Origin: Cytophagales bacterium
GTDB lineage: Bacteria > Bacteroidota > Bacteroidia > Cytophagales > Spirosomataceae
Assembly: GCA_013298215.1 (NCBI GenBank)
Contig: JAAFKE010000017.1
Span: forward strand, 1 to 62,273
DNA length: 62,273 bases
Reading direction: 5' to 3'
The position numbers and the translations under genes were made by a program. This document shows positions 54,827-62,273 of this stretch, piece after piece. The first letter of the stretch is position 1. Every line of letters starts with the position of its first letter. The notes beneath the pieces were generated by a model. That model had not been told where the DNA came from. It saw nothing but the letters and a program-made list of their open reading frames with translations, and did not search any database.

Positions 54827-54873
54827 GTTCTTGTTTTTTACGGAATTAGACACGTAAGTTCTTTGAAAGAATC

Positions 54874-54892
54874 CCTCCTTGGAGGTAGTTTT
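54874..54892. promoter_or_regulatory. Palindromic site, copy 1
   Basis: CCTCCTTGGAGGTAGTTTT, matching CCTCTTAGGAGGTAATTTT at 56423-56441 in 16 of 19 positions. The core is a palindrome. Lies 48-66 bases upstream of the start of the gene at 54826 and touches the stop codon of the preceding gene. Confidence 0.45.
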
Positions 54893-56357
54893 AGTTAACT
54901 TTCCAGCTAAATTTCACACTCGACTTCCCTTTCTGTAATTCATTTACTTCAAACCCATCTTTGGTTTTATTTGAAATAAAAATGCCGTTGCAGTCGCCTT
55001 CCGCCTGAACTTGGATGACCAAAGTTTCAAAATCTTCTCTGGCATTCTCAAATTTGACAAAAGTTGAGCCGTTGGTCAATACTGCGGATCCTTTTTCTGT
55101 CGAAGTGTCTTCGGCGGCTACCCGCGCCGATGGGCTCGACCCCAAAATCCGCCAACCGCTTCCGTCATAATAATAAAAGCCTGGGGTGCTGTCGGTCTGA
55201 TAAATCAAAAGCCCCGTTGCGGGCGACTGTGGGCGGTTTGCCTTGGCAATTCTTGGAATTAAAATACCCAAGTTATCACTTTTAACGTCTAAAATAGCCG
55301 AAGGATTTGCCGTTGAATTATCAATATTGACGGTTACGCCTTTGCTATCGTTGTTAAGTTTTACGTCCGAAACTTCAGACAGCGAGTTGGTTAGAACGAT
55401 TTTTTTGTAGTTAAAACCCTTCAAATTAGCCACATTGCCAGCTTGCGATAAAATATTGGCTTGAAAATAATGTCCTTCCTTCGTGATGAAACCTACTTGA
55501 TTAGTCAAAAGCTCAACCGTCCAAGCACTTGATTCTGTGGGGCGAGTTTCTTTTTTAAATGTCATTGACATGCGCAGACAGTCGAAAGACCCATCGGGCG
55601 TAGTAATTGTTCCATAAGCATCCACCGTTCTGGTGGTCGTATATTTTTCGAGCGTTTGATCTGTTTCGTAATCTTCCTCAAGCCATTCAGACGCAAAACT
55701 ATCGCCTACATTGAGCGGGACATCGCTGTATTCAAAGTCTGGCTCATCAAAAACATCGTCGCTTTCAGACACTTGGTCGTAGCTCGTCCCTAAATGTGTT
55801 AATTCTCCTAACGAAAGATTGTATTGATTGTAGACCTTAATTATCACATTGTTATCGTCAAACTCGTAGGTACGAGCCACCATGTTTGTTCCGGGCAACA
55901 GAAGGGGCGTCGGTACTTCCTGCGTTTTAATAAATTCTGTTCTTGCAGCCCCGTCAAAATAAGTCATCAGGTTGGCGGGCAACGTCCAACTTTGGGGCGA
56001 TGACGCATTGGCAACACCAATGTTCATTGAGAAAGTTGACGAACCATTCACAAACGAAAGCCAGCTATTACCTGGCTGGGTAATGAGCTCAAAATCAGAC
56101 TTTTCGATCGTAATAGCGGCACTTGTTCGGGCGGCAGAAACAGTATTTGGCGTAGTTGGTTGTTTGAGATTTAGGGCATCCATGCTCAGAAACACTTTGT
56201 TATTACGCGCCGTCAGACCTGCTTCGGGAGCAGCAATCCTGCACCCAGTGCAACCACGGCAATCGCATTCGTAGCATTTACACCCCCCCGCGAAGGAATC
56301 AATCGTGTTTACCAGTACTAATGCGGTGATTAGTACCTTCATGATGATTTTATACAT
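54891..56357 (-). CDS. Secreted protein with N-terminal Cys cluster, unknown function
   Basis: 488 aa. Signal peptide followed immediately by GGCKCYECDCRGCTGCR, seven Cys in 14 residues, then a long beta-rich region. The C-terminal 70 residues (SATEDTSTEKGSAVLTNGSTFVKFENAREDF to GFEVNELQKGKSSVKFSWKVN) resemble the end domain of tail-fibre-like surface proteins in this phylum. NPSAILDVKSDNLGILIPR in the second half has the same flavour. The Cys cluster might bind metal or form disulfides. The start may be 56342, with either giving a signal peptide. It is not a recognisable family member. Confidence 0.65.
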   Translation of the reverse strand: MYKIIMKVLITALVLVNTIDSFAGGCKCYECDCRGCTGCRIAAPEAGLTARNNKVFLSMDALNLKQPTTPNTVSAARTSAAITIEKSDFELITQPGNSWLSFVNGSSTFSMNIGVANASSPQSWTLPANLMTYFDGAARTEFIKTQEVPTPLLLPGTNMVARTYEFDDNNVIIKVYNQYNLSLGELTHLGTSYDQVSESDDVFDEPDFEYSDVPLNVGDSFASEWLEEDYETDQTLEKYTTTRTVDAYGTITTPDGSFDCLRMSMTFKKETRPTESSAWTVELLTNQVGFITKEGHYFQANILSQAGNVANLKGFNYKKIVLTNSLSEVSDVKLNNDSKGVTVNIDNSTANPSAILDVKSDNLGILIPRIAKANRPQSPATGLLIYQTDSTPGFYYYDGSGWRILGSSPSARVAAEDTSTEKGSAVLTNGSTFVKFENAREDFETLVIQVQAEGDCNGIFISNKTKDGFEVNELQKGKSSVKFSWKVN

Positions 56358-56422
56358 TTTGGTCTCTGTTCAAGAAAGTTAGTGATGCACAAAATTAGCC
56401 CATGCCAATTACCCCGTAAATA

Positions 56423-56441
56423 CCTCTTAGGAGGTAATTTT
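56423..56441. promoter_or_regulatory. Palindromic site, copy 2
   Basis: CCTCTTAGGAGGTAATTTT, extended by TA on the left to the palindrome TACCTC-TTAG-GAGGTA. It stands 66-84 bases upstream of the start at 56357. See copy 1 (54874-54892). Confidence 0.45.
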
Positions 56442-56595
56442 TGTTTCTGTAAAAAGAAGTTTCTCAAAACGGGTGAGAAGGTCACGCGCGGTGAGCTACC
56501 AAGGTGAGCTGGGCGTTGCTAAGAAAATAGGCGTTTGTTTGCCAAAAAGACGGCTTTTGCTTACAATTGTACTGCAATCAACCAAGCATACTTAA

Positions 56596-58554
56596 ATGAG
56601 CCTCGCTTCAATCAACGGACAACAGCGCGTTGTCATCGAAAAAATAACGCCTCAGCTCGACGGCGGGCGTTTCCCCATAAAAACCATTACCAACGAAATA
56701 GTCAATGTGGAGGCCGATGTTTTTGCCGATGGCCACGATTACATTGCGGTACGGTTGTTTCATAAACACCAAAACGATAAAAAATGGCACGAAAGCCCCA
56801 TGCGGCTCATCGGCAACGACCGCTACGTGGGTAGTTTTCAGACCATTCACCAGGGCTCGTACCAGTATGCCGTTGAGGGCTGGGTAGACCATCTGGCATC
56901 GTGGCAACACGAAATAGAACTTAAACTAAAAGACCGCCAGTACGTGAACGTGGAGCTGCTCGTGGGGGCAGCGCAACTGGACGGGCTGGCAAAACGCGCC
57001 AGCAAAGAAGACAAAAAAGGTATTTTGGAAGTGGCAAAAATTTTCAGGGCGCCCGACCGCTACGACGAAGCCACCATGCTGGCCACCAGCAAACAATTGG
57101 CCGACTGGGGTGCGCAATATCCCGAGCGCCAAGGGGCCGTTCGCTCCGCTGAGTTGGGGGTGGTGGTAGATCGGGCGCGGGCGCAGTTTAGCACCTGGTA
57201 TTCGATGTTTCCGCGTTCGGCAGCAAAGCAGGAGGGCCAGCACGGTACTTTTAGGGATGTCATAGACCTGCTACCCCGCATCGAACGCATGGGTTTCGAC
57301 GTGCTGTATTTGCCGCCAATCCACCCAATTGGCACCAAGTTTCGGAAAGGCAAAAACAACAACGTGAACTGCCAGCCCGACGAGCCAGGCGTGCCCTATG
57401 GTATCGGTTCCGAACTGGGTGGGCACGATGCCATTCACCCAGATTTGGGTACGCTGGCTGACTTTAAGGCACTCGTGGCGGCTTGCCACCAGCACGGTAT
57501 GGAGATTGCGATGGACTTGGCCATTCAATGTTCGCCCGACCACCCGTGGGCCCGCGACCACAAAGATTGGTTTAAAATTCGCCCCGATGGGAGTATTCAG
57601 TATGCCGAAAATCCACCCAAAAAATACCAAGATATTTACCCAGTAAACTTCGAAACACCCGACTGGCAGGCATTGTGGCTGGAGCTGAAGCGGGTCATAT
57701 TTGCGTGGGCCGAGTGGGGCGTGCGGATAATCAGGGTCGATAACCCCCATACCAAGTCGTTCGGTTTTTGGGAGTGGCTCATCTCCGAAACCAAGGCGGT
57801 ATATCCCGACATGATTTTTCTGGCCGAAGCCTTCACGCGGCCCAAAGTCATGCAGCAATTGGCCAAATTGGGCTACGCGCAGTCTTATACCTACTACACC
57901 TGGCGCAACACGAAGGCCGAGCTGACCGAATACCTAACCGAGCTCACCAAGACGGATATGCGGCACTATTACCGCCCTAATTTTTGGCCCAACACCCACG
58001 ACATAAACCCGCCCGTTTTGCAAAGTGGCCACGAGCCGGCCTTCATCACTCGGTTTTTTATGGCCGCCACGCTGTCGTCGAACTACGGTATTTTTGGACC
58101 AACCTACGAATACATGGTTCACGATGTGTTTCCGGGCAAGGAAGAATACCTGAACTCCGAAAAATATGAGATCAAACATTGGGACTGGGAACACACCAAC
58201 AAACTGACGTACATTATTACCCAAATTAATAAAATCAGAAAAGAAAATGAGGCGTTGCAACTGACCAACAACCTCAATTTTTGTGGCATCGACAACGACC
58301 AACTCATTGCCTACCTAAAAACCCACGCCAACGGCAACCGTATTTTGTGCGTCGTCAATCTGGACGGCAACAATCGGCAGGCGGGTGTGGTAAACGTGCC
58401 CGTGCACCTTATTGGCAAAAACCCCGATCAAGAATACCGCGTTCACGACCTCCTGACGGGTGCGCAATACGTGTGGCGCGGCGGCCAAGGATACGTGGAA
58501 CTCGACCCCAACATTGTACCCTTTCATTTGTTCAGAATCGAAGACATCTGGTAA
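56596..58554 (+). CDS. glgE: Alpha-1,4-glucan:maltose-1-phosphate maltosyltransferase
   Basis: 652 aa, GH13 subfamily 3. Transfers maltose from maltose-1-phosphate onto alpha-glucan. RAQFSTWYSMFPRS, MGFDVLYLPPIHPIGTKFRKGKNN, IIRVDNPHTKSFGFWEWLI (nucleophile Asp), MIFLAEAFTRPKVM (acid-base Glu) and FWPNTHDINPPVL are GlgE motifs. The N-terminal beta domain about 1-110 is complete. No treS, pep2/mak or glgB is in the window, so the source of maltose-1-phosphate must be encoded elsewhere. Upstream 238 bases have no recognisable promoter beyond the palindrome of the divergent gene. Confidence 0.94.
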   Translation: MSLASINGQQRVVIEKITPQLDGGRFPIKTITNEIVNVEADVFADGHDYIAVRLFHKHQNDKKWHESPMRLIGNDRYVGSFQTIHQGSYQYAVEGWVDHLASWQHEIELKLKDRQYVNVELLVGAAQLDGLAKRASKEDKKGILEVAKIFRAPDRYDEATMLATSKQLADWGAQYPERQGAVRSAELGVVVDRARAQFSTWYSMFPRSAAKQEGQHGTFRDVIDLLPRIERMGFDVLYLPPIHPIGTKFRKGKNNNVNCQPDEPGVPYGIGSELGGHDAIHPDLGTLADFKALVAACHQHGMEIAMDLAIQCSPDHPWARDHKDWFKIRPDGSIQYAENPPKKYQDIYPVNFETPDWQALWLELKRVIFAWAEWGVRIIRVDNPHTKSFGFWEWLISETKAVYPDMIFLAEAFTRPKVMQQLAKLGYAQSYTYYTWRNTKAELTEYLTELTKTDMRHYYRPNFWPNTHDINPPVLQSGHEPAFITRFFMAATLSSNYGIFGPTYEYMVHDVFPGKEEYLNSEKYEIKHWDWEHTNKLTYIITQINKIRKENEALQLTNNLNFCGIDNDQLIAYLKTHANGNRILCVVNLDGNNRQAGVVNVPVHLIGKNPDQEYRVHDLLTGAQYVWRGGQGYVELDPNIVPFHLFRIEDIW

Positions 58555-58577
58555 AGCTCAACAAAGCACTATTTTCA

Positions 58578-59273
58578 ATGAACTCCAAGCACTGGTTGGT
58601 TTGTATGGTGTTGGTTAGCAATGTATTGGCGGCGCAAAGTTCGTTTCGAGACAGCGTGGCCGCACCCGCTCGTGAGCCCGACTCTAAGGTAGGTTTTATG
58701 TTTAATACTGATTTTAGGAACTCGTTTATCTACCAAAAACCAGTCAATGTTTGGGGCATAAACGCAGGGCTGACCTTTGGCACAAAACAGCACCAACTGC
58801 TCGTTGGCTACTATTGGCTTACCTACAACTCTACGCTCAAATTTATTGACCTCAGCAAAAATGCGGCTCAGTTGCTCAACTTAGATTTTTATACCAAAAC
58901 AGACCTTTATTTTTTTAATTTAATTTATCTGCACCGCATTGTGAGCAACGACAAATGGTTGGTGAGCGTGCCATTGGAGATGGGCATTGGCCGGGCGGCC
59001 GACTACGACCTGGGTATTTTGACCAATAACAGTTTGAACCGAACCAAGAACAGGGTTTTTTATCCCGCCCAACTGGGGTTGATTGCCCGCTACAAGCTCA
59101 TGCGCTGGATGGGGCTAACCCTGCAAACGGGCTATCGGTATTCTGTTTACTCGCCACTCAAACAAAATTTCAACGGAATGTACTACTCCGTTGGCATTGC
59201 GCTGCTGCCCGATATGCCCAAAGATATTCTGGGGAGCATTAGGCGCAGAAACAAAAAGAAAACACAGCATTAA
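58578..59273 (+). CDS. Outer-membrane barrel-like protein, unknown
   Basis: 231 aa. Signal peptide MNSKHWLVCMVLVSNVLAAQ, then alternating amphipathic strands (GFMFNTDFRNSFIYQKPVNVWGINAGLTFG, HQLLVGYYWLTYN, LYFFNLIYLHRIV, VPLEMGIGRAADYDL) typical of a small outer-membrane barrel. The C-terminus ends in a basic tail RRRNKKK instead of an aromatic residue, which is unusual for such barrels. Follows glgE by 23 bases, so it is probably in the same transcript. No family recognised. Confidence 0.6.
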   Translation: MNSKHWLVCMVLVSNVLAAQSSFRDSVAAPAREPDSKVGFMFNTDFRNSFIYQKPVNVWGINAGLTFGTKQHQLLVGYYWLTYNSTLKFIDLSKNAAQLLNLDFYTKTDLYFFNLIYLHRIVSNDKWLVSVPLEMGIGRAADYDLGILTNNSLNRTKNRVFYPAQLGLIARYKLMRWMGLTLQTGYRYSVYSPLKQNFNGMYYSVGIALLPDMPKDILGSIRRRNKKKTQH

Positions 59274-59325
59274 AATTACCGCACGCGTGTCTTTAAGTGG
59301 CAGGCACTAAACCTTTCAAACATTT

Positions 59326-60162
59326 ATGAACCGTCGAGAATTTCTTTTAAAATCGTCTGCCCTCACCGCAACCACGCTGCTGGCTCCCGCGTTGCCGTCT
59401 TGGGCGGGTACGCTCAAATCTTTTGGGGCTCAGTTATACAGTTTTAGGGACGAGCTGCCCAAAGACCCCGTGGGTATCTTGAAGCAAATTGCCGCCATGG
59501 GCTACTCGCAGTGGGAGGGCTACGCGGGGCCAAAGGGCATTTATTGGGGCATGAAGCCCAAAGAATTTAGGGCTTTTGCCAAAGACCTGGGTGCTACCAT
59601 GGTGAGTTCGCACTGCGACACGCGCAATAATTTTCAGCAAACCATTGACGAGGCGGCCGAGGTAGGACTAAAATACTTGCTGACACCCTACATTGGCCCG
59701 CAAAAATCGCTCGACGAGTGGAAGCTCCGCGCCGACAGTTTCAATAAAATGGGCGAGATGTGCGCCAAATCGGGGCTCAAATTCGGGTATCATAACCACG
59801 ATTACTCGTTCAAAACCCAGGACGGGCAAATTCCACAAGAGGTACTACTGGCCCATACTGATCCAAAATTGGTGGTTTTTGAGTTGGACCTGTGTTGGAT
59901 CGAAGCCGCAGGATTGAGCGCGGTCGATCACCTCAAAAAATACCGTGGCCGCTACGAACTTTGCCATATCAAAGACTTCAAACGGCAGCCCAAATTTGTG
60001 CAGGTGGACGTAGGAACGGGAGACTTGGACTACAAAAAAATACTACGCGGTGCCATGGACAACGGCGTGAAATACTTTTTAGTTGAGCAGGAACAGTACC
60101 CAATATCGGCAATGGGCAGCTTAAAATCTGATGCCGATTATATGAAAAAGGTGGAGTTTTAA
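59326..60162 (+). CDS. Secreted sugar phosphate isomerase/epimerase-like TIM-barrel protein
   Basis: 278 aa. Tat signal NRREFLLKSSALTATTLLAPALPSWAG, then an AP-endonuclease-2-type xylose isomerase-like barrel: GAQLYSFRDELPKDPVGILKQIAAMGYSQWEGYAG, KFGYHNHDYSF, VFELDLCWIEAAG, ELCHIKDFKRQP and YFLVEQEQYPI. The metal-binding Glu, Asp, His and Glu positions are plausible. Such exported homologues often sit with Gfo/Idh/MocA proteins; the substrate is unknown. Follows the barrel gene by 52 bases. Confidence 0.87.
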   Translation: MNRREFLLKSSALTATTLLAPALPSWAGTLKSFGAQLYSFRDELPKDPVGILKQIAAMGYSQWEGYAGPKGIYWGMKPKEFRAFAKDLGATMVSSHCDTRNNFQQTIDEAAEVGLKYLLTPYIGPQKSLDEWKLRADSFNKMGEMCAKSGLKFGYHNHDYSFKTQDGQIPQEVLLAHTDPKLVVFELDLCWIEAAGLSAVDHLKKYRGRYELCHIKDFKRQPKFVQVDVGTGDLDYKKILRGAMDNGVKYFLVEQEQYPISAMGSLKSDADYMKKVEF

Positions 60163-60194
60163 GGCTAAAACCACCTGTTTTCTGGTAAAATTCT

Positions 60195-60260
60195 ATGATG
60201 CCAAAAATGGAAGCACACCACCACGGGCATCACGAAGGGAAGAAGAAAAGGATAGTTTGA
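60195..60260 (+). CDS. Possible His-rich micropeptide
   Basis: 21 codons from ATG ATG to TGA; contains AHHHGHHEGKKKR. It is short and lacks an obvious promoter or ribosome site, so it may be a chance frame or a gene remnant. Listed because the metal-binding-like His cluster is notable. Confidence 0.2.
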   Translation: MMPKMEAHHHGHHEGKKKRIV

Positions 60261-60267
60261 TTTTAAG

Positions 60268-60275
60268 TAACTTTG
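60268..60275 (+). promoter_or_regulatory. Promoter -7 element of the Rpn-like gene
   Basis: TAACTTTG four bases before ATG 60280, the same spacing as at tsaE and 21866. No -33 element seen. Confidence 0.45.
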
Positions 60276-60279
60276 CCCA

Positions 60280-61128
60280 ATGGAAGGACTATATACGGAC
60301 GAGCAAATATTTATTCCGATAATTTCGGATTATGGTTTTAAGGCTACTTTTGGCAATGAGGAAAATACGCTTTTTTTGCGTAAAGCTTTGCAAGCACTTA
60401 TCAAGTCTCACATTCCTATCAAAGAAGTAAAATTCGATAAAAATACCTTTGAGGGTATAACCCAAGACAGCAGAAGCAGTATTTTTGATTTAGCTTGCAC
60501 AGACGAAAATGGCAATCATTTTATCGTAGAAATGCAGTACGGAGATGCCCCAAACTTCGCGCAACGCATGAAATTTTATAGTTTTCACAAATTTAACGCC
60601 ATGGTCAAAAAAGGTAAGTTTGACTATTCTATTCTTGAAAAGATATACTGCGTAGGCATTTTAGCTAACAACATCAATCCTTACAAACATTTTCATAACG
60701 TTTCGAACATCCGAAACGAGCAGGGCGAACTAATTGACAACCAAATGACGTTTGTTACAGTGGAACTTGACAAATTTGTGTTGCAAGAGATTGAGTGTCA
60801 GACAGATTTACAAAAACTGATTTATACGATGAAAACGATACATACAGTCACCCAGCCGACACAATTTCCTCAATTTTGGAACGAAGAATGGTTGAAAGTA
60901 GCCATTGACGAGTTAGATAGTCGTAAAATGACACCTGACCAAAAAGCATCTTTGGAGATTTTGATTGCTCGTAATGCTGAATCTGTCAATAAAGAAAAAA
61001 GACAACTTCAAAAAATGGTAGCTAATTTTTTGGGGCTCAATTTATTGACAGTTGAACAGATTGCGACATCAGTTGGTGTTTCCGAAGACTTTGTTTTATC
61101 GGTGCAACGACAACCACCTGCAATTTGA
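60280..61128 (+). CDS. Rpn-family / PD-(D/E)xK nuclease transposase-like protein
   Basis: 282 aa. PIISDYGFKATFGNEENTLFLRKALQAL, SIFDLACTDENGNHFIVEMQYG (Asp and ExQ active-site residues) and FAQRMKFYSFHKFNAMV mark the PDDEXK family formerly called transposase_31/Rpn. RpnA-like proteins are DNA nucleases that raise RecA-independent recombination; some are linked to phage defence. Single gene; the C-terminal QMTPDQKASLEIL region to a helical tail is intact. AT-rich, sitting next to transposase debris. Confidence 0.88.
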   Translation: MEGLYTDEQIFIPIISDYGFKATFGNEENTLFLRKALQALIKSHIPIKEVKFDKNTFEGITQDSRSSIFDLACTDENGNHFIVEMQYGDAPNFAQRMKFYSFHKFNAMVKKGKFDYSILEKIYCVGILANNINPYKHFHNVSNIRNEQGELIDNQMTFVTVELDKFVLQEIECQTDLQKLIYTMKTIHTVTQPTQFPQFWNEEWLKVAIDELDSRKMTPDQKASLEILIARNAESVNKEKRQLQKMVANFLGLNLLTVEQIATSVGVSEDFVLSVQRQPPAI

Positions 61129-61620
61129 TATTTAGGAGGTCTTTCTCCACCCACACAAAAGCCTAACCGTTGAGTGCTATTTTTTGATAAATCTCTGTAA
61201 TTAAGGAATACTCAGTCAGAATTTTAATTGGTATAGGAAATTCTGACGAAGGGTTTATGCTATTGAACGATACAAAATCGAATCATCAAGATTAGAGTGT
61301 ATAGATATTTCAAATGAGTTTTAGACAAAATATTTACGTTTTAGGTTCTTTACATTGTATTCAAATTCTAAAATTAAAATAGATAGAATTCATATCGACA
61401 GATTAGGCAAAAAAGCTCTTTCAGAATTGGAAAAAGAATTAGACGAGGTGGTTCAAAAAACATTGTTCAACCTTCTTCAGAAGGTAAGTTGGCTGCGAGT
61501 AAAATAAAAGTTAAATTTTAAGTAAACACAAAAACTTGTTGATTGATAATATTATCGCGGTTAAATTAATTCATAGTGTAAATAATTCGTTGTAAAGTGC
61601 TAAATTAGCTAAAAAAAGCG
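61129..61620. other. Gene-poor AT-rich region, 492 bases
   Basis: Apart from the small fragment at 61355-61507, nothing is supported here. A 12-bp perfect palindrome GATAATATTATC lies at 61545-61556, near where the left end of the downstream transposon would be expected; I could not identify its terminal repeats. Confidence 0.4.
61355..61507 (+). pseudogene. Possible C-terminal fragment of a small protein
   Basis: A 50-codon open stretch without a good start codon (TTG first) encoding KIKIDRIHIDRLGKKALSEL and then ELDEVVQKTL. The pattern is reminiscent of the C-terminal helix of MazF/PemK toxins, where a DRI...K/R segment precedes a Leu-rich helix, but the match is weak. More likely a degraded gene than a functional one. 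Confidence 0.25.
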
Positions 61621-62182
61621 ATGGCAACGATAAAGTTAATTATTTATAACGATTTAGGGGAAGAAATAGGCGTTAGAGAAAAGATTTTGGAAAGTGGGGT
61701 TGGAACGTTAGATGAAATAGAGTCTTCCGTTGAATTATTTCGTCAATCCATGCTTCCAGAAATTACAAAAGTTTTATTGGAAGATAAACAATCGACATTT
61801 AAAAAAAAGTGAGTTACGTAGCAATGGCACATACCCAGTAAAAGTCAAAACTATTAATGGTAGTTTTGACTTTAATCTGAATCGTTTTAGAGGCTTAGAA
61901 AGTTCAACGAATTACTTTGAGTTGGAGGGTATTTTTCCGAGTGGACAAAGTTATGAAACCAAAAAATTGAGGGACTTTGTCAGTTATTTTGCTACAAAAA
62001 TGAGCTATGAAACGGTTTCTGAGTTAGCCAAAGAACGATGCGGTGGCGTGTGTATGAGTGACCAGCATATTCAAGAAGTGGTGATAGAAATGTCGGATAG
62101 GATAGGTCAAAATCAAGCGGAGACAATTAAAAACTGTTTCTCACTCCAATATGAGTGCCACATTAGGATAAAAAAAGCGTGA
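61621..62182 (+). pseudogene. ISKra4-like transposase, N-terminal part, frame-broken and truncated
   Basis: First reading frame (61621-61812): MATIKLIIYNDLGEEIG to ESSVELFRQSMLPEITKVLLED. It ends TTT AAA AAA AAG TGA in an A8 run. Continuing one base shifted, SELRSNGTYPVKVKTINGSFDFN through VSELAKERCGGVCMSDQHIQEV to 62182 has the look of the N-terminal half of an ISKra4-type transposase. The frame break may be a mutation or could be bridged by slippage at A8. The coding stops abruptly and lacks the catalytic half, which may lie beyond the window or be interrupted by another element. Family assignment is from sequence style, not from a search. Confidence 0.55.
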
Positions 62183-62239
62183 GCATAGAAAAGAGTTAAA
62201 TTTGTATTGCAAACTAATTTTCTTCTTATTCTTATTCTA

Positions 62240-62273
62240 ATGCTCACACTTATAGAATTAAAAGCCTGTTTAG
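62240..62273 (+). CDS. Partial open frame at window end
   Basis: ATG CTC ACA CTT ATA GAA TTA then open to the last base (MLTLIELKACL). GTGAGCAT at 62179-62186 and ATGCTCAC at 62240-62247 are inverted copies 53 bases apart, so a new insertion element may start near 62180 and interrupt the ISKra4-like gene. Too short to assign. Confidence 0.3.
   Translation, partial: MLTLIELKACL

Noticed and set aside
61545-61556. Origin or operator at the palindrome GATAATATTATC
   Set aside because: Single AT-rich 12-mer in AT-rich DNA; no iterons or neighbouring regulator.

Overview
The window looks like a chromosomal segment of a Bacteroidota bacterium, most likely order Cytophagales. Lineage markers are a SusC/SusD outer-membrane pair, a protein with a type IX secretion sorting domain, a LytTR regulator, TAnnTTTG promoter elements and almost no Shine-Dalgarno sequences. 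Genes are tightly packed with many ATGA and TAATG overlaps. Most of the DNA has intermediate GC, while the IS remnants and the restriction-modification unit are clearly AT-richer. I saw no rRNA, tRNA or CRISPR array.

Layout. 1-1500: a degenerate IS4-type insertion sequence with 12-bp flanking duplications. 1500-7191 (minus): an operon of a flippase-like protein, two membrane glycosyltransferases around a polysaccharide deacetylase, tatD and an L-asparaginase, divergent from ruvC. 7707-16615: a YyaL-type protein, a secreted hydrolase-like protein, a lipoprotein, an alpha/beta hydrolase, an MFS exporter, a GNAT enzyme, two tandem outer-membrane barrel proteins and a LytTR regulator. 16861-26651: pheS, then a surface-polysaccharide locus (membrane GT, SGNH hydrolase, two GT4, two GT2, a WcaF-like acetyltransferase and a WecA-like initiating transferase). 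26691-27854: ung and apaG.

28129-43716 (all minus): a catabolic island. From its 5' end it runs ROK regulator, SusC, SusD, terminator, cupin, alpha/beta hydrolase, HpcH-type aldolase, a protein built of four NTF2/SnoaL-like repeats, a sodium:solute symporter, a HisD-type dehydrogenase, an SDR and a MetE-like zinc methyl/alkyl transferase. Substrate uptake followed by stepwise oxidation and C-C cleavage is a reasonable reading; the substrate is unknown and the combination does not match a pathway I can name.

43936-51631: rpsF-rpsR-rplI, tsaE, a HincII-like restriction-modification unit bracketed by a 19-bp direct repeat, ald, rnhA and an aminopeptidase P. 51653-60162: two Gfo/Idh/MocA oxidoreductases, two secreted proteins sharing a palindromic upstream site, glgE, a barrel-like protein and a sugar isomerase/epimerase-like protein. 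60163-62273: an Rpn-type nuclease and transposase debris.

The least explained signals are small repeats that enter genes. A 16-bp GC-rich module of form NNGGNNCGCCNNTGCG interrupts the IS transposase twice and recurs in an intergenic region. A C/G-run hairpin family forms the end of the HisD-like protein, part of the SDR N-terminus and an in-frame insert in the DNA methylase. That methylase also carries three 15-bp GC-rich units in frame.
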